Shown in pieces: positions 45,594-54,779 of a stretch of DNA of 64,000 nucleotides (position 1 is its first letter; every line of letters starts with the position of its first letter). Source of the DNA: Sarcina sp034439435 (GTDB lineage: Bacteria; Bacillota; Clostridia; Clostridiales; Clostridiaceae); NCBI RefSeq assembly GCF_034439435.1, contig NZ_JAPCKJ010000004.1:372001-436000 (forward strand), written 5' to 3'. The position numbers were made by a program, and so were the translations under genes. The notes beneath the pieces were generated by a model that was not told where the DNA came from, did no database searches, and saw only the letters and a program-made list of their open reading frames with translations.

Positions 45594-46598
45594 TTAGAAC
45601 TTCGTATTAAAAAGTATGAAATTCAAAACTTTAAAGCCTAATTCAAACACTTCATTTACATCTACTTGTGAAAAGTCATGTCCACTATTTTCTAAAGTTA
45701 AGATTTGAACGTTATTTCCTTCAGCTTTACTCTTATTATATAAGTCAATAGAATTGCTGTAAGGAACTAACTTATCTTGGCGTCCATGAACTATTAATGT
45801 CCTAGGTAAATTAGGTTTAATATAATTTATTGGACTATATTTATTCATGTATTCTTCTATACTTTGATTTCCTCTTAATTGACTTTCTGTTTTTGCTATA
45901 GAATTATTTAAATCCCATGATGCCATCCCCATATCTAAAGTATCTAGTTCTGTTGGGCCAAAGAAATCTACTACATATTTAACCTTTGATGGATAATTAG
46001 CAAGTTCTTTGTCATCAACAAATTCATCCTCCTCACTATATGTTGCTAATAGAGATAAATGAGCTCCAGCAGAAGCCCCTATGACTCCTATTTCATTTGT
46101 ATTAAATCCATAAGTATCCTTGTTTTTATAAACCCATCTTATAGCATCCTTAACATCTGATGCCTGTTTATCGAAATCAACCTTATTACTAGCAAGTTCA
46201 TATCCTACGCTTATTATAGTATATCCTTCTTTTCTAAAAGAATCTAAAAGAGGTGCTATAACATCAGGAATTACCTTATCTCCATAAACCCAGCTCCCAC
46301 CATGAACATATAGAATTACTGGTGAACCATGCTTTAACTTCTTTTCTGGCCCATAAATATCTAAAGCCTGTGGTTTTCCATTAGTATCTTTATAAACCAC
46401 ATCTTTAAAATCCATATCTTCACTCATTTTCATATTTTTTAACTCATCTATACTTGGTGGATTTTCTTTTAAAGCTACATATTCTTTTCCTATGTTTATA
46501 TAAAATCCTATTTGTCCTCTAAAATAATAAGCTAAGGCTCCAACTACTATTATTAAACTTAAAAACAATACTCCTATCACCTTTAAAAATTTTTTCAT
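45594..46598 (-). CDS. Membrane-anchored alpha/beta-hydrolase (esterase/lipase type)
   Basis: 334 residues. N-terminal uncleaved signal/anchor (about 5-27), no lipobox. The alpha/beta-hydrolase fold follows: oxyanion motif HGGSW at 99-103, nucleophile S176 in GASAG, acid D275 in HGRQDKLVP, and H307 in NSGHDFS. It resembles BD-FAE/carboxylesterases acting on small esters, probably on the outer face of the membrane. GGGGGAA precedes the ATG. A single gene. Confidence 0.85.
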   Translation of the reverse strand: MKKFLKVIGVLFLSLIIVVGALAYYFRGQIGFYINIGKEYVALKENPPSIDELKNMKMSEDMDFKDVVYKDTNGKPQALDIYGPEKKLKHGSPVILYVHGGSWVYGDKVIPDVIAPLLDSFRKEGYTIISVGYELASNKVDFDKQASDVKDAIRWVYKNKDTYGFNTNEIGVIGASAGAHLSLLATYSEEDEFVDDKELANYPSKVKYVVDFFGPTELDTLDMGMASWDLNNSIAKTESQLRGNQSIEEYMNKYSPINYIKPNLPRTLIVHGRQDKLVPYSNSIDLYNKSKAEGNNVQILTLENSGHDFSQVDVNEVFELGFKVLNFILFNTKF

Positions 46599-46798
46599 CT
46601 TATTCCCCCAATACCTATTAATCTATAAATTTTAATTTATTTATTACTCAAAATCATATCAAAAGTTTCACTGTTAAATTTTATAAAAAAGTTACGTTTT
46701 AATAAGATATTTCTTTATTTTGAGAAGATTTTATAAATTTACTCCCCATACAAAGAGAAGTTTTAATATTTAAAATAACATAAATTAATAAAAATAGA

Positions 46799-46836
46799 AA
46801 TAGAAAAACTCTGGACTTTTAACCAGAGTTTTTCTA
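46799..46836 (-). terminator. Terminator of the DegV-family gene
   Basis: AGAAAAACTCTGG and CCAGAGTTTTTCT form a perfect 13-bp stem, with ATTTCTATTTTT beyond on the minus strand. Confidence 0.85.
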
Positions 46837-46890
46837 TTATCAAACTAAATCTTTTTTTTATATGCTTCTAAAGTTACTTTTACTTATATA

Positions 46891-47742
46891 TTAAGATTCT
46901 CTAGCGTAAGCTATTCCTACACTTTTAACACCAACATGTACACCTATAACTGCACTAATTTCACCTATCATTGAATCTAAATCTAATTCATCTTTAAGTC
47001 TCTTAGCTAAATCCTTAGCCTCGTCTTCAGCTAATATATGACATACAACTGCTTTCTTTATTCCTTTTTCTTTTAAATCATGTCTAGCTACGTCTATAAT
47101 CTTATCTATAGCTCTCTTCTTCGTTCTAACTTTATCCATTACTACAACAGCACCTTCTTTAACTGTTAATATTGGATTTATTTTTAGAACTTTTCCAAAT
47201 AATGCGGCAGCTCCACCTATTCTTCCACCTTTTTTAAGATTATCTAAAGTACCTGGAATAAATATAATCTCTGATTCTTTTATAGTATTTCTAACTATTT
47301 TTGAAACTTCATCAAAATCTTTTCCTTCTTGAGCAGCCTTTGCTCCTTCTAATACACCGATTCCAAGTGCCATTACTGAAGTTTGAGAATCTATAAGATC
47401 AATCTTAACATCAGGATATTTTTCTAAAATCATATCTTTTATTATATGTGATGTTGTATATGTTCCACTTAATTTAGATGATATAAACGCTGCAACTATA
47501 TCATGACCATCCTTAGCAAATTTCTCAAAAGCATTATAGAATTCATCTATTGATGGTTGAGATGAAGTTGGAAGTTTATCACATTTCGCTAGCTCGTCAT
47601 AAAAAGCTTCACTATCTATGTCTACCTCCTTATAACTTTTTCCATTCATTATAACGCTTAAAGATACTATCTCTACTCCGTACTTTTCTGCTAAATCTTT
47701 TGGTATGCAGCTAGTACTATCTGTAATTACTTTAACAGCCAT
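46891..47742 (-). CDS. DegV family fatty-acid-binding protein
   Basis: 283 residues. DegV two-domain fold: starts VKVITDSTSCIPKDLAEKYG, SSKLSGTYTTSHI is the lipid headgroup loop, TLDNLKKGGRIGGAAALFGKVL is nearly invariant in the family, and the HVGVKSVGIAY end is present. Members bind fatty acids; in Firmicutes FakB proteins of this fold present them to the kinase FakA. No fakA is adjacent. AGGAGG lies 6 bases before the ATG. Confidence 0.9.
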   Translation of the reverse strand: MAVKVITDSTSCIPKDLAEKYGVEIVSLSVIMNGKSYKEVDIDSEAFYDELAKCDKLPTSSQPSIDEFYNAFEKFAKDGHDIVAAFISSKLSGTYTTSHIIKDMILEKYPDVKIDLIDSQTSVMALGIGVLEGAKAAQEGKDFDEVSKIVRNTIKESEIIFIPGTLDNLKKGGRIGGAAALFGKVLKINPILTVKEGAVVVMDKVRTKKRAIDKIIDVARHDLKEKGIKKAVVCHILAEDEAKDLAKRLKDELDLDSMIGEISAVIGVHVGVKSVGIAYARES

Positions 47743-48246
47743 ATATTCCTCCTAAAACTTAAACACATTCTTTTAGTTCTTTAGATTTAACCATAATATC
47801 AAAATTAAATCCTATTACTAATCACTATACATAGTGCTATTACTTATATATTTATGCTTTTTCTTTATATTATATTTTATCTTAGTTTATTAATTATATA
47901 GCTTATAAGTTTATATAAATCACTTAGATAAATTTAATCAAGAGAAGAATCTTACCTCTCTTAATTATCAACTCTTATACTAGTCCATAAGCTAGTTCCT
48001 ATAAAATGTCATAGGAACTAACTTCTTGGTTCTAACAATCTATTATTCATTTTAACATTTAATTTAAATTTGTAAAACGTTTTTCACTATACTAATTATT
48101 TTATTAGATAAATTCAACGTAATTCCTTCGTGAAATATACTAATTAACTAATTGTTAGCAATTTCAATACTCACTTTTATAGATCTAATATCAAAATTAC
48201 CACCTAAATAGACCTATGATTTACTTTACATGCAGTAAAATTTATT
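47743..48246. other. Intergenic region upstream of the DegV gene and downstream of uvrB
   Basis: 504 bp, A/T rich. It holds three hairpins: AAGAGA/TCTCTT (47939-47961), AGTTCCTAT/ATAGGAACT (47993-48019) and TTTACT/AGTAAA (48220-48239). The last is in position to end uvrB but has no T-run. A cre-like dyad, TGTAAAACGTTTTTCA, lies at 48071-48086. I do not recognise a known riboswitch or T-box; no ORF is supported. Confidence 0.5.
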
Positions 48247-50226
48247 TTACTTAGTATTTTTCTTTAAGTCCTTTATTATATCTCTAAGCTCAGCGGCTCT
48301 TTCAAATTGAAGATTTTTAGCTGCTTCTTTCATTTCTTCTTCATATTGTTCTATAAGTTTTTCTATCGGAATATCTTTCTTACCGGCTTTTTTAACCTCA
48401 GTTTCATAGCTTTCTTTTTCTTCTGAAACCTTAGTAGCCTCTATTATATCCCTTACTCCCTTAATTACAGTAGTTGGAGTAATTCCATGTTCTTCATTAT
48501 ATTCCATTTGAATAACTCTTCTTCTTTCTGTTTCTTTAATAGACTTATTCATAGACTTAGTAATGTTATCAGCATACATTATTACTTTACTTTCAGAGTT
48601 TCTAGCCGCTCTTCCTATAGTCTGTATTAAAGATGTTTCAGATCTTAAGAATCCTTCCTTATCAGCATCTAATATAGCAACTAAAGCAACCTCTGGTATA
48701 TCTAACCCCTCTCTTAAAAGGTTAATTCCTATTAATACATCAACTTCTCCAAGCCTAAGTTCTCTTATTATCTTCATTCTTTCTAATGTATCTATATCTG
48801 AATGCATATATGTAGCCTTAACATTTAAGTCTTTTAAATACTTAGTTAAATCCTCAGCCATTCTCTTTGTAAGAGTTGTTATAAGAACTCTAAAACCTCT
48901 TTGTACAGTTCTTTGGATTTCTCCATAAAGATCATCAATCTGTCCTTGAATAGGTCTTATCTCTATTACAGGATCTAAAAGTCCTGTAGGTCTTATTATT
49001 TGTTCTGCCACAGTCTTAGAATGATCTATTTCATAGTCTCCTGGAGTTGCACTTACGAAAACTACTTGGTTTATCTTACTCTCAAACTCAGTAAATTTAA
49101 GAGGTCTATTATCAAAAGCACAAGGTAATCTAAAACCAAAATCAACTAAAGATGTTTTTCTTGACCTATCCCCTGCGTACATAGCTCTAACTTGAGGTAA
49201 TGTAACATGGCTTTCATCTATAAACATTAAGAAATCTTCAGGGAAATAATCAAGTAAGGTTTGAGGTGGAGTTCCAGGTGCTCTACCATCTAAAATTCTT
49301 GAGTAATTCTCTATTCCTTGACAATATCCCATCTCTCTAATCATTTCTATATCATAGTTTGTTCTCTGTTTAAGTCTTTGTGCCTCTAGTATTTTATCCT
49401 CAGCTGTAAGAACCTTTAATCTGTCTTCAAGTTCATCTTCTATTATACTTATTGATTTTTCTAGTGTTTCATGAGAAGCAGCAAAGTGAGATGCTGGAGT
49501 TATAAGCACATGTTGTCTTTCTCCAATTATATTTCCTGTTAAAACATCAAACTCTCTTATTCTATCTATTTCATCTCCAAAGAACTCAACCCTAATCCCC
49601 TTTGATGATGAAGAGGAAGGAATTACATCTAAATTATCTCCTCTTACTCTAAAGGTTCCTCTGGCAAAGTCTATATCGTTTCTTTCGTATTGTATTTCTA
49701 TAAGTTTTTTAATAACTTCATCTCTATCCTTAACCATTCCGGGTCTTAATGAAAGAGTAAGTTTCTTATATTCTTCTGGGTTACCTAGTCCATATATACA
49801 TGATACTGAGGCAACTATTATTACATCTCTTCTCTCTAAAAGTGCTGATGTAGCTGAGTGACGCAACTTATCAATTTCATCATTAATAGATGCATCTTTC
49901 TCTATAAAAGTATCTGTTTGAGGCACATATGCTTCTGGTTGATAATAATCATAATATGAAACAAAATATTCAACTATATTATCTGGAAAAAATTCTTTAA
50001 ACTCAGCACAAAGTTGAGCTGCTAAAGTCTTATTGTGTGCCAATATAAGTGTTGGCTTTTGAGTTCTTTCTATGATATTTGCCATAGTAAAAGTCTTTCC
50101 TGATCCTGTGACTCCTAAAAGAGTCTGTCCTCTATTATCACTTTCTATAGATTTTACTAAAGTATCTATTGCCTTAGGTTGATCACCAGTAGGCTTAAAC
50201 TTTGATTGTATTTTAAATTCTCCCAT
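48247..50226 (-). CDS. uvrB: Excinuclease ABC subunit B
   Basis: 659 residues; the damage-verification helicase of nucleotide excision repair, working with UvrA and UvrC. Walker A GVTGSGKT at 38-45, the beta-hairpin segment YYDYYQPEAY, DESH box (FIDESHVTLPQ), motif VI QTIGRAARN, and the C-terminal UVR motif (about 618-653) that binds UvrC. AAGGAGGG precedes the ATG. uvrA, often the next gene in clostridia, is not downstream here. It follows the PDZ/ctpA genes with a hairpin between. No GAAC-N4-GTTC LexA site is seen in the 90 bp upstream. Confidence 0.97.
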   Translation of the reverse strand: MGEFKIQSKFKPTGDQPKAIDTLVKSIESDNRGQTLLGVTGSGKTFTMANIIERTQKPTLILAHNKTLAAQLCAEFKEFFPDNIVEYFVSYYDYYQPEAYVPQTDTFIEKDASINDEIDKLRHSATSALLERRDVIIVASVSCIYGLGNPEEYKKLTLSLRPGMVKDRDEVIKKLIEIQYERNDIDFARGTFRVRGDNLDVIPSSSSSKGIRVEFFGDEIDRIREFDVLTGNIIGERQHVLITPASHFAASHETLEKSISIIEDELEDRLKVLTAEDKILEAQRLKQRTNYDIEMIREMGYCQGIENYSRILDGRAPGTPPQTLLDYFPEDFLMFIDESHVTLPQVRAMYAGDRSRKTSLVDFGFRLPCAFDNRPLKFTEFESKINQVVFVSATPGDYEIDHSKTVAEQIIRPTGLLDPVIEIRPIQGQIDDLYGEIQRTVQRGFRVLITTLTKRMAEDLTKYLKDLNVKATYMHSDIDTLERMKIIRELRLGEVDVLIGINLLREGLDIPEVALVAILDADKEGFLRSETSLIQTIGRAARNSESKVIMYADNITKSMNKSIKETERRRVIQMEYNEEHGITPTTVIKGVRDIIEATKVSEEKESYETEVKKAGKKDIPIEKLIEQYEEEMKEAAKNLQFERAAELRDIIKDLKKNTK

Positions 50227-50248
50227 AACTTTCCCTCCTTGCTATAAA

Positions 50249-50301
50249 AGGGCTGTATCAAATTTACTTTTAATTAATTATGTAAATATTTGATACAGCC
50301 A
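50249..50301 (-). terminator. Terminator between the PDZ gene and uvrB, family A short form
   Basis: GGCTGTATCAAAT pairs with ATTTGATACAGCC around an A/T loop. Minus strand continues CCCTTTTATA. It shares the TGTATCAAA ends; probably partial, letting some transcripts into uvrB. Confidence 0.65.
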
Positions 50302-50315
50302 CATTAAACCATTAT

Positions 50316-51593
50316 TTATTTTTTTGCCTCTTCATCATTATTAGCTTTTCTAAGTTTTTCTAACAACTCATCAATTTCCCTATCAAAAGATACTCCTTTT
50401 GGAACTAATACTACTCCAAATAACTTACCTCTATCTTCGCCTGTAATAATATGCTTCTCAATAGTTCCATTATTTTTTCTTATCTCAAGATCAACTCCAT
50501 AAAAATTCTTTTTTATTGCCATAAAGACTTCTTTTTCATTTTTAGGAGTTTCACCATTAACCTTGATTATTTTATCTCCACTTCTCAATCCTTTTGTATA
50601 TGCAATAGAATTTGGAAGTACATCTAAAATACATATCTCTTCACTATTTGAAAAATATAATGGTTCTCTCATAACTTCTAGTTTTCTTTCTATATTAAGT
50701 CTTAATTCATATAGTAAAGGAACTAAAACAATTAATATAATGGTAAAAACAAGATTTTCTCTTAATAAATAAGCTAATATTATAACTAATATACCATATA
50801 CAATGTTAAATAATCCAGAACTCAAAGTCTTTCTTCTCTTACTTTGAGTAAATGTAGATGACTCATATGAAGTTACTCCATACGCTGCTATAGTTCCTAA
50901 GGCTGTTATACTCATTATAGTAAGAGCTTTTTCTCCATAAAAAAATGGTAACCATTGTGGAAAATCTTTAACTTCATTGATTATTGAAAGCCCACTATTA
51001 GTTCCTAATACAACTAAAAGACATACAGGTAATGCCCAAAATCGTCTAAAACTAAATCCACCAACAAGCTCTCCATCCTTTTGAGTAAATATAGGCAAGT
51101 ATCCTTTATCTCCATCAATCATTGTTAGGATTCCTTCAACAATTGAAAATACTCCTATCAATGCAATTATTGATGTTAAATTAATAGAGAAACTAAAGCC
51201 ATTCCCCAAATATTCAGCATTACTATTCAGTAAGACACCTATTACTCCTAATACCGGGGCTATATATGGTATTTTAATAAATCTATTTTTATACACAATA
51301 GAAAATACTGATACTGTTAAAATAATGTCTATTAAAGATCTATCTTCAAAAGTTACTCCTAAAAAACTTAGTAATAAACTTGCTATTACACCACCTAGTA
51401 TTCCCATTAAGCTTTGTAATAAAGTCATCTCAAGAGGAGACTGTACGCTCCTCCCAAGCATTAACTTTTGCATAAATGCTATTTTCCTATTTTTAAAATA
51501 GAATAAGATAGCTATTACTATTAACATTAAAGATAAGGTAGGACTTATTAATGCGTATGATATTGCCCTTATATTTTCTATAAGTAAATTCAT
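50316..51593 (-). CDS. Polytopic membrane protein with C-terminal PDZ domain
   Basis: 425 residues. About ten membrane segments (residues 10-300) are followed by a cytoplasmic or external PDZ domain (about 315-395) containing LPNSIAYTKGLRSGDKIIKV and NGETPKNEKEVF. No protease motif is seen (no HExxH), so it is not an S2P. It lies 21 bp downstream of ctpA, whose protein also has a PDZ domain, suggesting a shared substrate or scaffold role at the envelope. GGAGG lies 8 bases before the ATG. Confidence 0.8.
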   Translation of the reverse strand: MNLLIENIRAISYALISPTLSLMLIVIAILFYFKNRKIAFMQKLMLGRSVQSPLEMTLLQSLMGILGGVIASLLLSFLGVTFEDRSLIDIILTVSVFSIVYKNRFIKIPYIAPVLGVIGVLLNSNAEYLGNGFSFSINLTSIIALIGVFSIVEGILTMIDGDKGYLPIFTQKDGELVGGFSFRRFWALPVCLLVVLGTNSGLSIINEVKDFPQWLPFFYGEKALTIMSITALGTIAAYGVTSYESSTFTQSKRRKTLSSGLFNIVYGILVIILAYLLRENLVFTIILIVLVPLLYELRLNIERKLEVMREPLYFSNSEEICILDVLPNSIAYTKGLRSGDKIIKVNGETPKNEKEVFMAIKKNFYGVDLEIRKNNGTIEKHIITGEDRGKLFGVVLVPKGVSFDREIDELLEKLRKANNDEEAKK

Positions 51594-51614
51594 TTTAAGT
51601 CCTCCAAAATTTTA

Positions 51615-52898
51615 TTATTTTACTTTTCCTTGTATGATTTCTAAAGCCTTTTCAAACTGTGGATCGGTACTTCTTGAATATGGACTTTCCTTAAGCTCTG
51701 CTGGATACTCTACTGTAACATCAGGTGCTATACCTTTTTTGTGGATATTCTCTCCATTTGGAGTATAATATTTTGAGATAGTTACCTTTAAAGCAGTTCC
51801 ATCCTTTTCTTGCCCAATCTTATCTAAAACAACTTGAACTATTCCTTTTCCAAATGTTGTTGTTCCAACTAAAGTACCTAAATCATAATCTCTAATAGCT
51901 CCTGCAACAATCTCTGATGCAGAGGCAGTTCCTCCATCAATTAAAACAACTAATGGCATACCTTGTGCTATTCCACCTTTAGATACGCTTTCTTCTTTAT
52001 TGCCATACTTATCTATTGTAGACACTATAACCTTATCCTTTGGAACAAAGTTTGATACTAGATCTACACATTCCTTCATAAACCCTCCTGGATTTCCTCT
52101 TAAATCAAGTATTAATCCCTTCATTCCTTTATCTTCTAAAGCTTTTAAATGATTCTCAAAATCTTTTGCTGTTCCTTCATCAAAAGCTAATACTTGAATA
52201 TACCCAATATCTCCATCAATCATTTCACTTTTTACGTTAACTGTCTTGACTACATCTCTCATGACATCAACATCAAATTCGCCTTTACCTTCTCTATATA
52301 ATGTTAATTTTATATTTTCTTTTGTAGTTCCTTTCATCATTGATACAGCTTTATCTAATTCTTCTCCTGAGACTGCTTCTCCATTAATCTTTAGTATAAC
52401 ATCTCCTGTTTTTACTCCTGCCTTTTCAGCTGGACCGCCTTCAATAGGTGAAGCAACTACTATTTTATTATCCTTAACTCTTACTTGAATTCCAACTCCC
52501 ATATAGTTTCCTTGACTTTTTTCTTTAAAATCTGAAAACTCTTTTTCATTCATATAGTAAGTATATTGATCTCCTAAAGATGCAACCATACCTTTTATGG
52601 CACCTTCGGCTAATTTGCTATCATCTATTTGACCATCATACCATCTATAAAGCATTTCTCTTATCTCTAATACCTTTTTGAAATTTTCTGTATCATTCAC
52701 ATTTTCTAATGATGCCTGAACAGTATTAACATTAGTTATTGGTAAAACTCCAAAGGCAGTAAGCCGATTACCAGCATAAACAGAAATTCCAACTATAAGA
52801 GCTAAAGCTACACCCATGGCCACAACTCTCAATCTTTTTTTCATCTTATGATTTTTATTATTCTCATTTTCCTTTTTTTCATCGTCTTTATGACTCAT
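51615..52898 (-). CDS. ctpA: C-terminal processing peptidase (S41 family)
   Basis: 427 residues from ATG 52898 (AAAGGGTGG upstream; GTG 52907 lies on it). N-terminal membrane anchor (about 23-43), PDZ domain (about 130-210) with SPIEGGPAEKAGVKTGDVIL, then the S41 core with LDLRGNPGG, nucleophile S326 in GGTASASE, and K351 in TFGKG. Cleaves proteins near their C-termini on the outer face of the membrane; clostridial and bacillar relatives act in envelope and spore regulation. Neighbours ftsEX and a PDZ membrane protein. Confidence 0.93.
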   Translation of the reverse strand: MSHKDDEKKENENNKNHKMKKRLRVVAMGVALALIVGISVYAGNRLTAFGVLPITNVNTVQASLENVNDTENFKKVLEIREMLYRWYDGQIDDSKLAEGAIKGMVASLGDQYTYYMNEKEFSDFKEKSQGNYMGVGIQVRVKDNKIVVASPIEGGPAEKAGVKTGDVILKINGEAVSGEELDKAVSMMKGTTKENIKLTLYREGKGEFDVDVMRDVVKTVNVKSEMIDGDIGYIQVLAFDEGTAKDFENHLKALEDKGMKGLILDLRGNPGGFMKECVDLVSNFVPKDKVIVSTIDKYGNKEESVSKGGIAQGMPLVVLIDGGTASASEIVAGAIRDYDLGTLVGTTTFGKGIVQVVLDKIGQEKDGTALKVTISKYYTPNGENIHKKGIAPDVTVEYPAELKESPYSRSTDPQFEKALEIIQGKVK

Positions 52899-52913
52899 AA
52901 AACCCACCCTTTC

Positions 52914-52970
52914 AAAAAAAAAGCTTAAAATACACTATATTTAAATAGTTTACGTATTTTAAGCTTTTTA
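52914..52970 (-). terminator. Terminator of ftsE-ftsX
   Basis: AAAAAGCTTAAAATAC pairs with GTATTTTAAGCTTTTT; a T9 run follows on the minus strand. It separates ftsEX from ctpA. Confidence 0.9.
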
Positions 52971-52986
52971 TATTCTATATTAAATA

Positions 52987-53895
52987 TTAAACGTCTAAGA
53001 ATTTTCTTAAAGCTATTATACTACCTACTGCACCGATAACAATACCAGCTAGTATGAACTGCCATGACATTGTTGTTAATACATACATTGGTGGTACAAA
53101 TTGAGGCATATATAATGATGATGCTGAGACAACTTTTCCGTACAATAAGTTATATCCAGCAAATAATAAAAGCGTTGATAAAATACCACCAACAAGTCCT
53201 ATTATAACCCCTTCAATTACGAAAGGCCATCTTATGAACCAGTCAGTTGCACCAACAAACTTCATTATTCCAACTTCTCTTCTTCTTGAGTAAACAGTTA
53301 TCTTTATTGTATTTACTATTAAGAATAGTGATACACCTACGAATACTATACCTAAAACTAATCCAACTGTATTAATAACTTTTACAAATGAGTTTATAGT
53401 TCCTATAAGCTCTTCATCGTTACCTACATCTTCAACCCCATCCATATATTTATCATTAGTTTTCATAGCGCTTTCAACGCTACTAGCTACATCTGTATTT
53501 TCTAATCTTACTATGTATGAAGCTGGTAATGGGTTGTTTTCTTTGCTATATCCAGCTAATATTTCTTTATTGTAATCACTTGAACCTTCCATCTTAGCAA
53601 ATGCTTGATCTTTAGATTCAAATACTACTTCTTTAACACCTTGGACAGTTTTGATTTTTGCCTCTATAGCTGCCTTTTGGTCTTGAGTTACATCATCTTT
53701 AAGGAAAACATTAATCTCAACCTTATCTTGAACATTTGTTACACCATTTTTAACATTTAAAGCAGTTAATAAAAATGCTCCAAATATAAATAATGTAGTA
53801 AGAACAGTTGCTATAGATGCTATACTTATTGTTCTATTTCTTTTTAAACTTTTGAAAGCATCTGATATGAAATATCCTATAGTACTAAACTTCAT
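52987..53895 (-). CDS. ftsX: Cell-division protein FtsX
   Basis: 302 residues from ATG 53895; AAGGAGG is 8 bases upstream, and the outer starts (53922, 53901) are too far or too close. Four membrane segments: one near residue 22-45, an external loop (about 50-165) carrying the EINVFLKDDVT and FESKDQAFAKME features, and three more at the end with RRREVGIMKFVGATDWFIRWPF. With FtsE it controls cell-wall hydrolases at the septum or side wall. It overlaps the end of ftsE by 11 bp. Confidence 0.93.
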   Translation of the reverse strand: MKFSTIGYFISDAFKSLKRNRTISIASIATVLTTLFIFGAFLLTALNVKNGVTNVQDKVEINVFLKDDVTQDQKAAIEAKIKTVQGVKEVVFESKDQAFAKMEGSSDYNKEILAGYSKENNPLPASYIVRLENTDVASSVESAMKTNDKYMDGVEDVGNDEELIGTINSFVKVINTVGLVLGIVFVGVSLFLIVNTIKITVYSRRREVGIMKFVGATDWFIRWPFVIEGVIIGLVGGILSTLLLFAGYNLLYGKVVSASSLYMPQFVPPMYVLTTMSWQFILAGIVIGAVGSIIALRKFLDV

Positions 53896-54571
53896 ATTCA
53901 TATCCTCCTTTCTGAACATCACTAACTACTTCACCTTTATCTATAGCTATAACCCTCTTTTTCATTGAGTTAACTATTTCTTTAGCATGAGTAGCCATAA
54001 CTACTGTTGTGCCGGCCTTGTTTATGTCATCTATTAATTCCATAATCTCTTTAGCTGTATCTGGGTCTAAGTTTCCTGTTGGTTCGTCAGCTATTAAAAC
54101 CTTAGGATTATTAACTATAGCTCTTGCTATTGAAACCCTTTGTTGCTCTCCTCCTGATAACTCATTTGGGAACATTTTATATTTATTAGATAATCCAACT
54201 AGTGATAATACCATTGGAACTCTTTTTCTTATTTCTTTTGGTGTAGCCCCTACTACTCTCATTGCGAAAGCAACATTTTCATAAACGTTAAGAGTTGGTA
54301 TTAATCTGAAATCTTGGAATACCATCCCTATTTTTCTTCTGTGATAAGGTATTTGTCTTCTCTTTATTTGAGATAAATCCTCGTCCCCCATAACTATGTT
54401 TCCTGTTGTCGGCTCAACTTCCTTTAACAACATTTTAATAAAAGTTGATTTACCAGCACCACTAGGCCCTACTAAGAATACAAAATCACCCTTGTCTATG
54501 TTTATATTAACATTTGCCAACGCTTTTACATTCTTATTATAGACCTTGCTAACATTCTTAAATTCTATCAT
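53885..54571 (-). CDS. ftsE: Cell-division ATP-binding protein FtsE
   Basis: 228 residues from ATG 54571 (AAGGAG 8 bases upstream). Walker A GPSGAGKST at 35-43, Q-loop MVFQDFRLI, signature LSGGEQQRVSIARAI, Walker B VLIADEPTGNLD, H-loop ATH. MIEFKNVSKVY and the lack of extra domains are typical for FtsE. Partner of FtsX, directly downstream. Confidence 0.94.
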   Translation of the reverse strand: MIEFKNVSKVYNKNVKALANVNINIDKGDFVFLVGPSGAGKSTFIKMLLKEVEPTTGNIVMGDEDLSQIKRRQIPYHRRKIGMVFQDFRLIPTLNVYENVAFAMRVVGATPKEIRKRVPMVLSLVGLSNKYKMFPNELSGGEQQRVSIARAIVNNPKVLIADEPTGNLDPDTAKEIMELIDDINKAGTTVVMATHAKEIVNSMKKRVIAIDKGEVVSDVQKGGYEYEV

Positions 54572-54779
54572 TGTTAACACTCCTTAATAACTTTTTCTAA
54601 CTCAACAAAACAATTTTCTAAACTTAAGTTTAGACAAAATATATATATAAATTTACCCGATTGCTATCAACACTAATCTATTTTACTATTTTACTCTATT
54701 TTTCTACATTAATCTACTTAATTTTTGTTAAAATTTTATGTGTTAATGTAAAACAGCTTAATTATATCATAACAAACAT

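Noticed and set aside
47939..48020. Hairpin cluster upstream of the DegV gene as a T-box or riboswitch
   Set aside because: No AGGGTGGNACCGCG T-box sequence and no conserved riboswitch core that I recognise.
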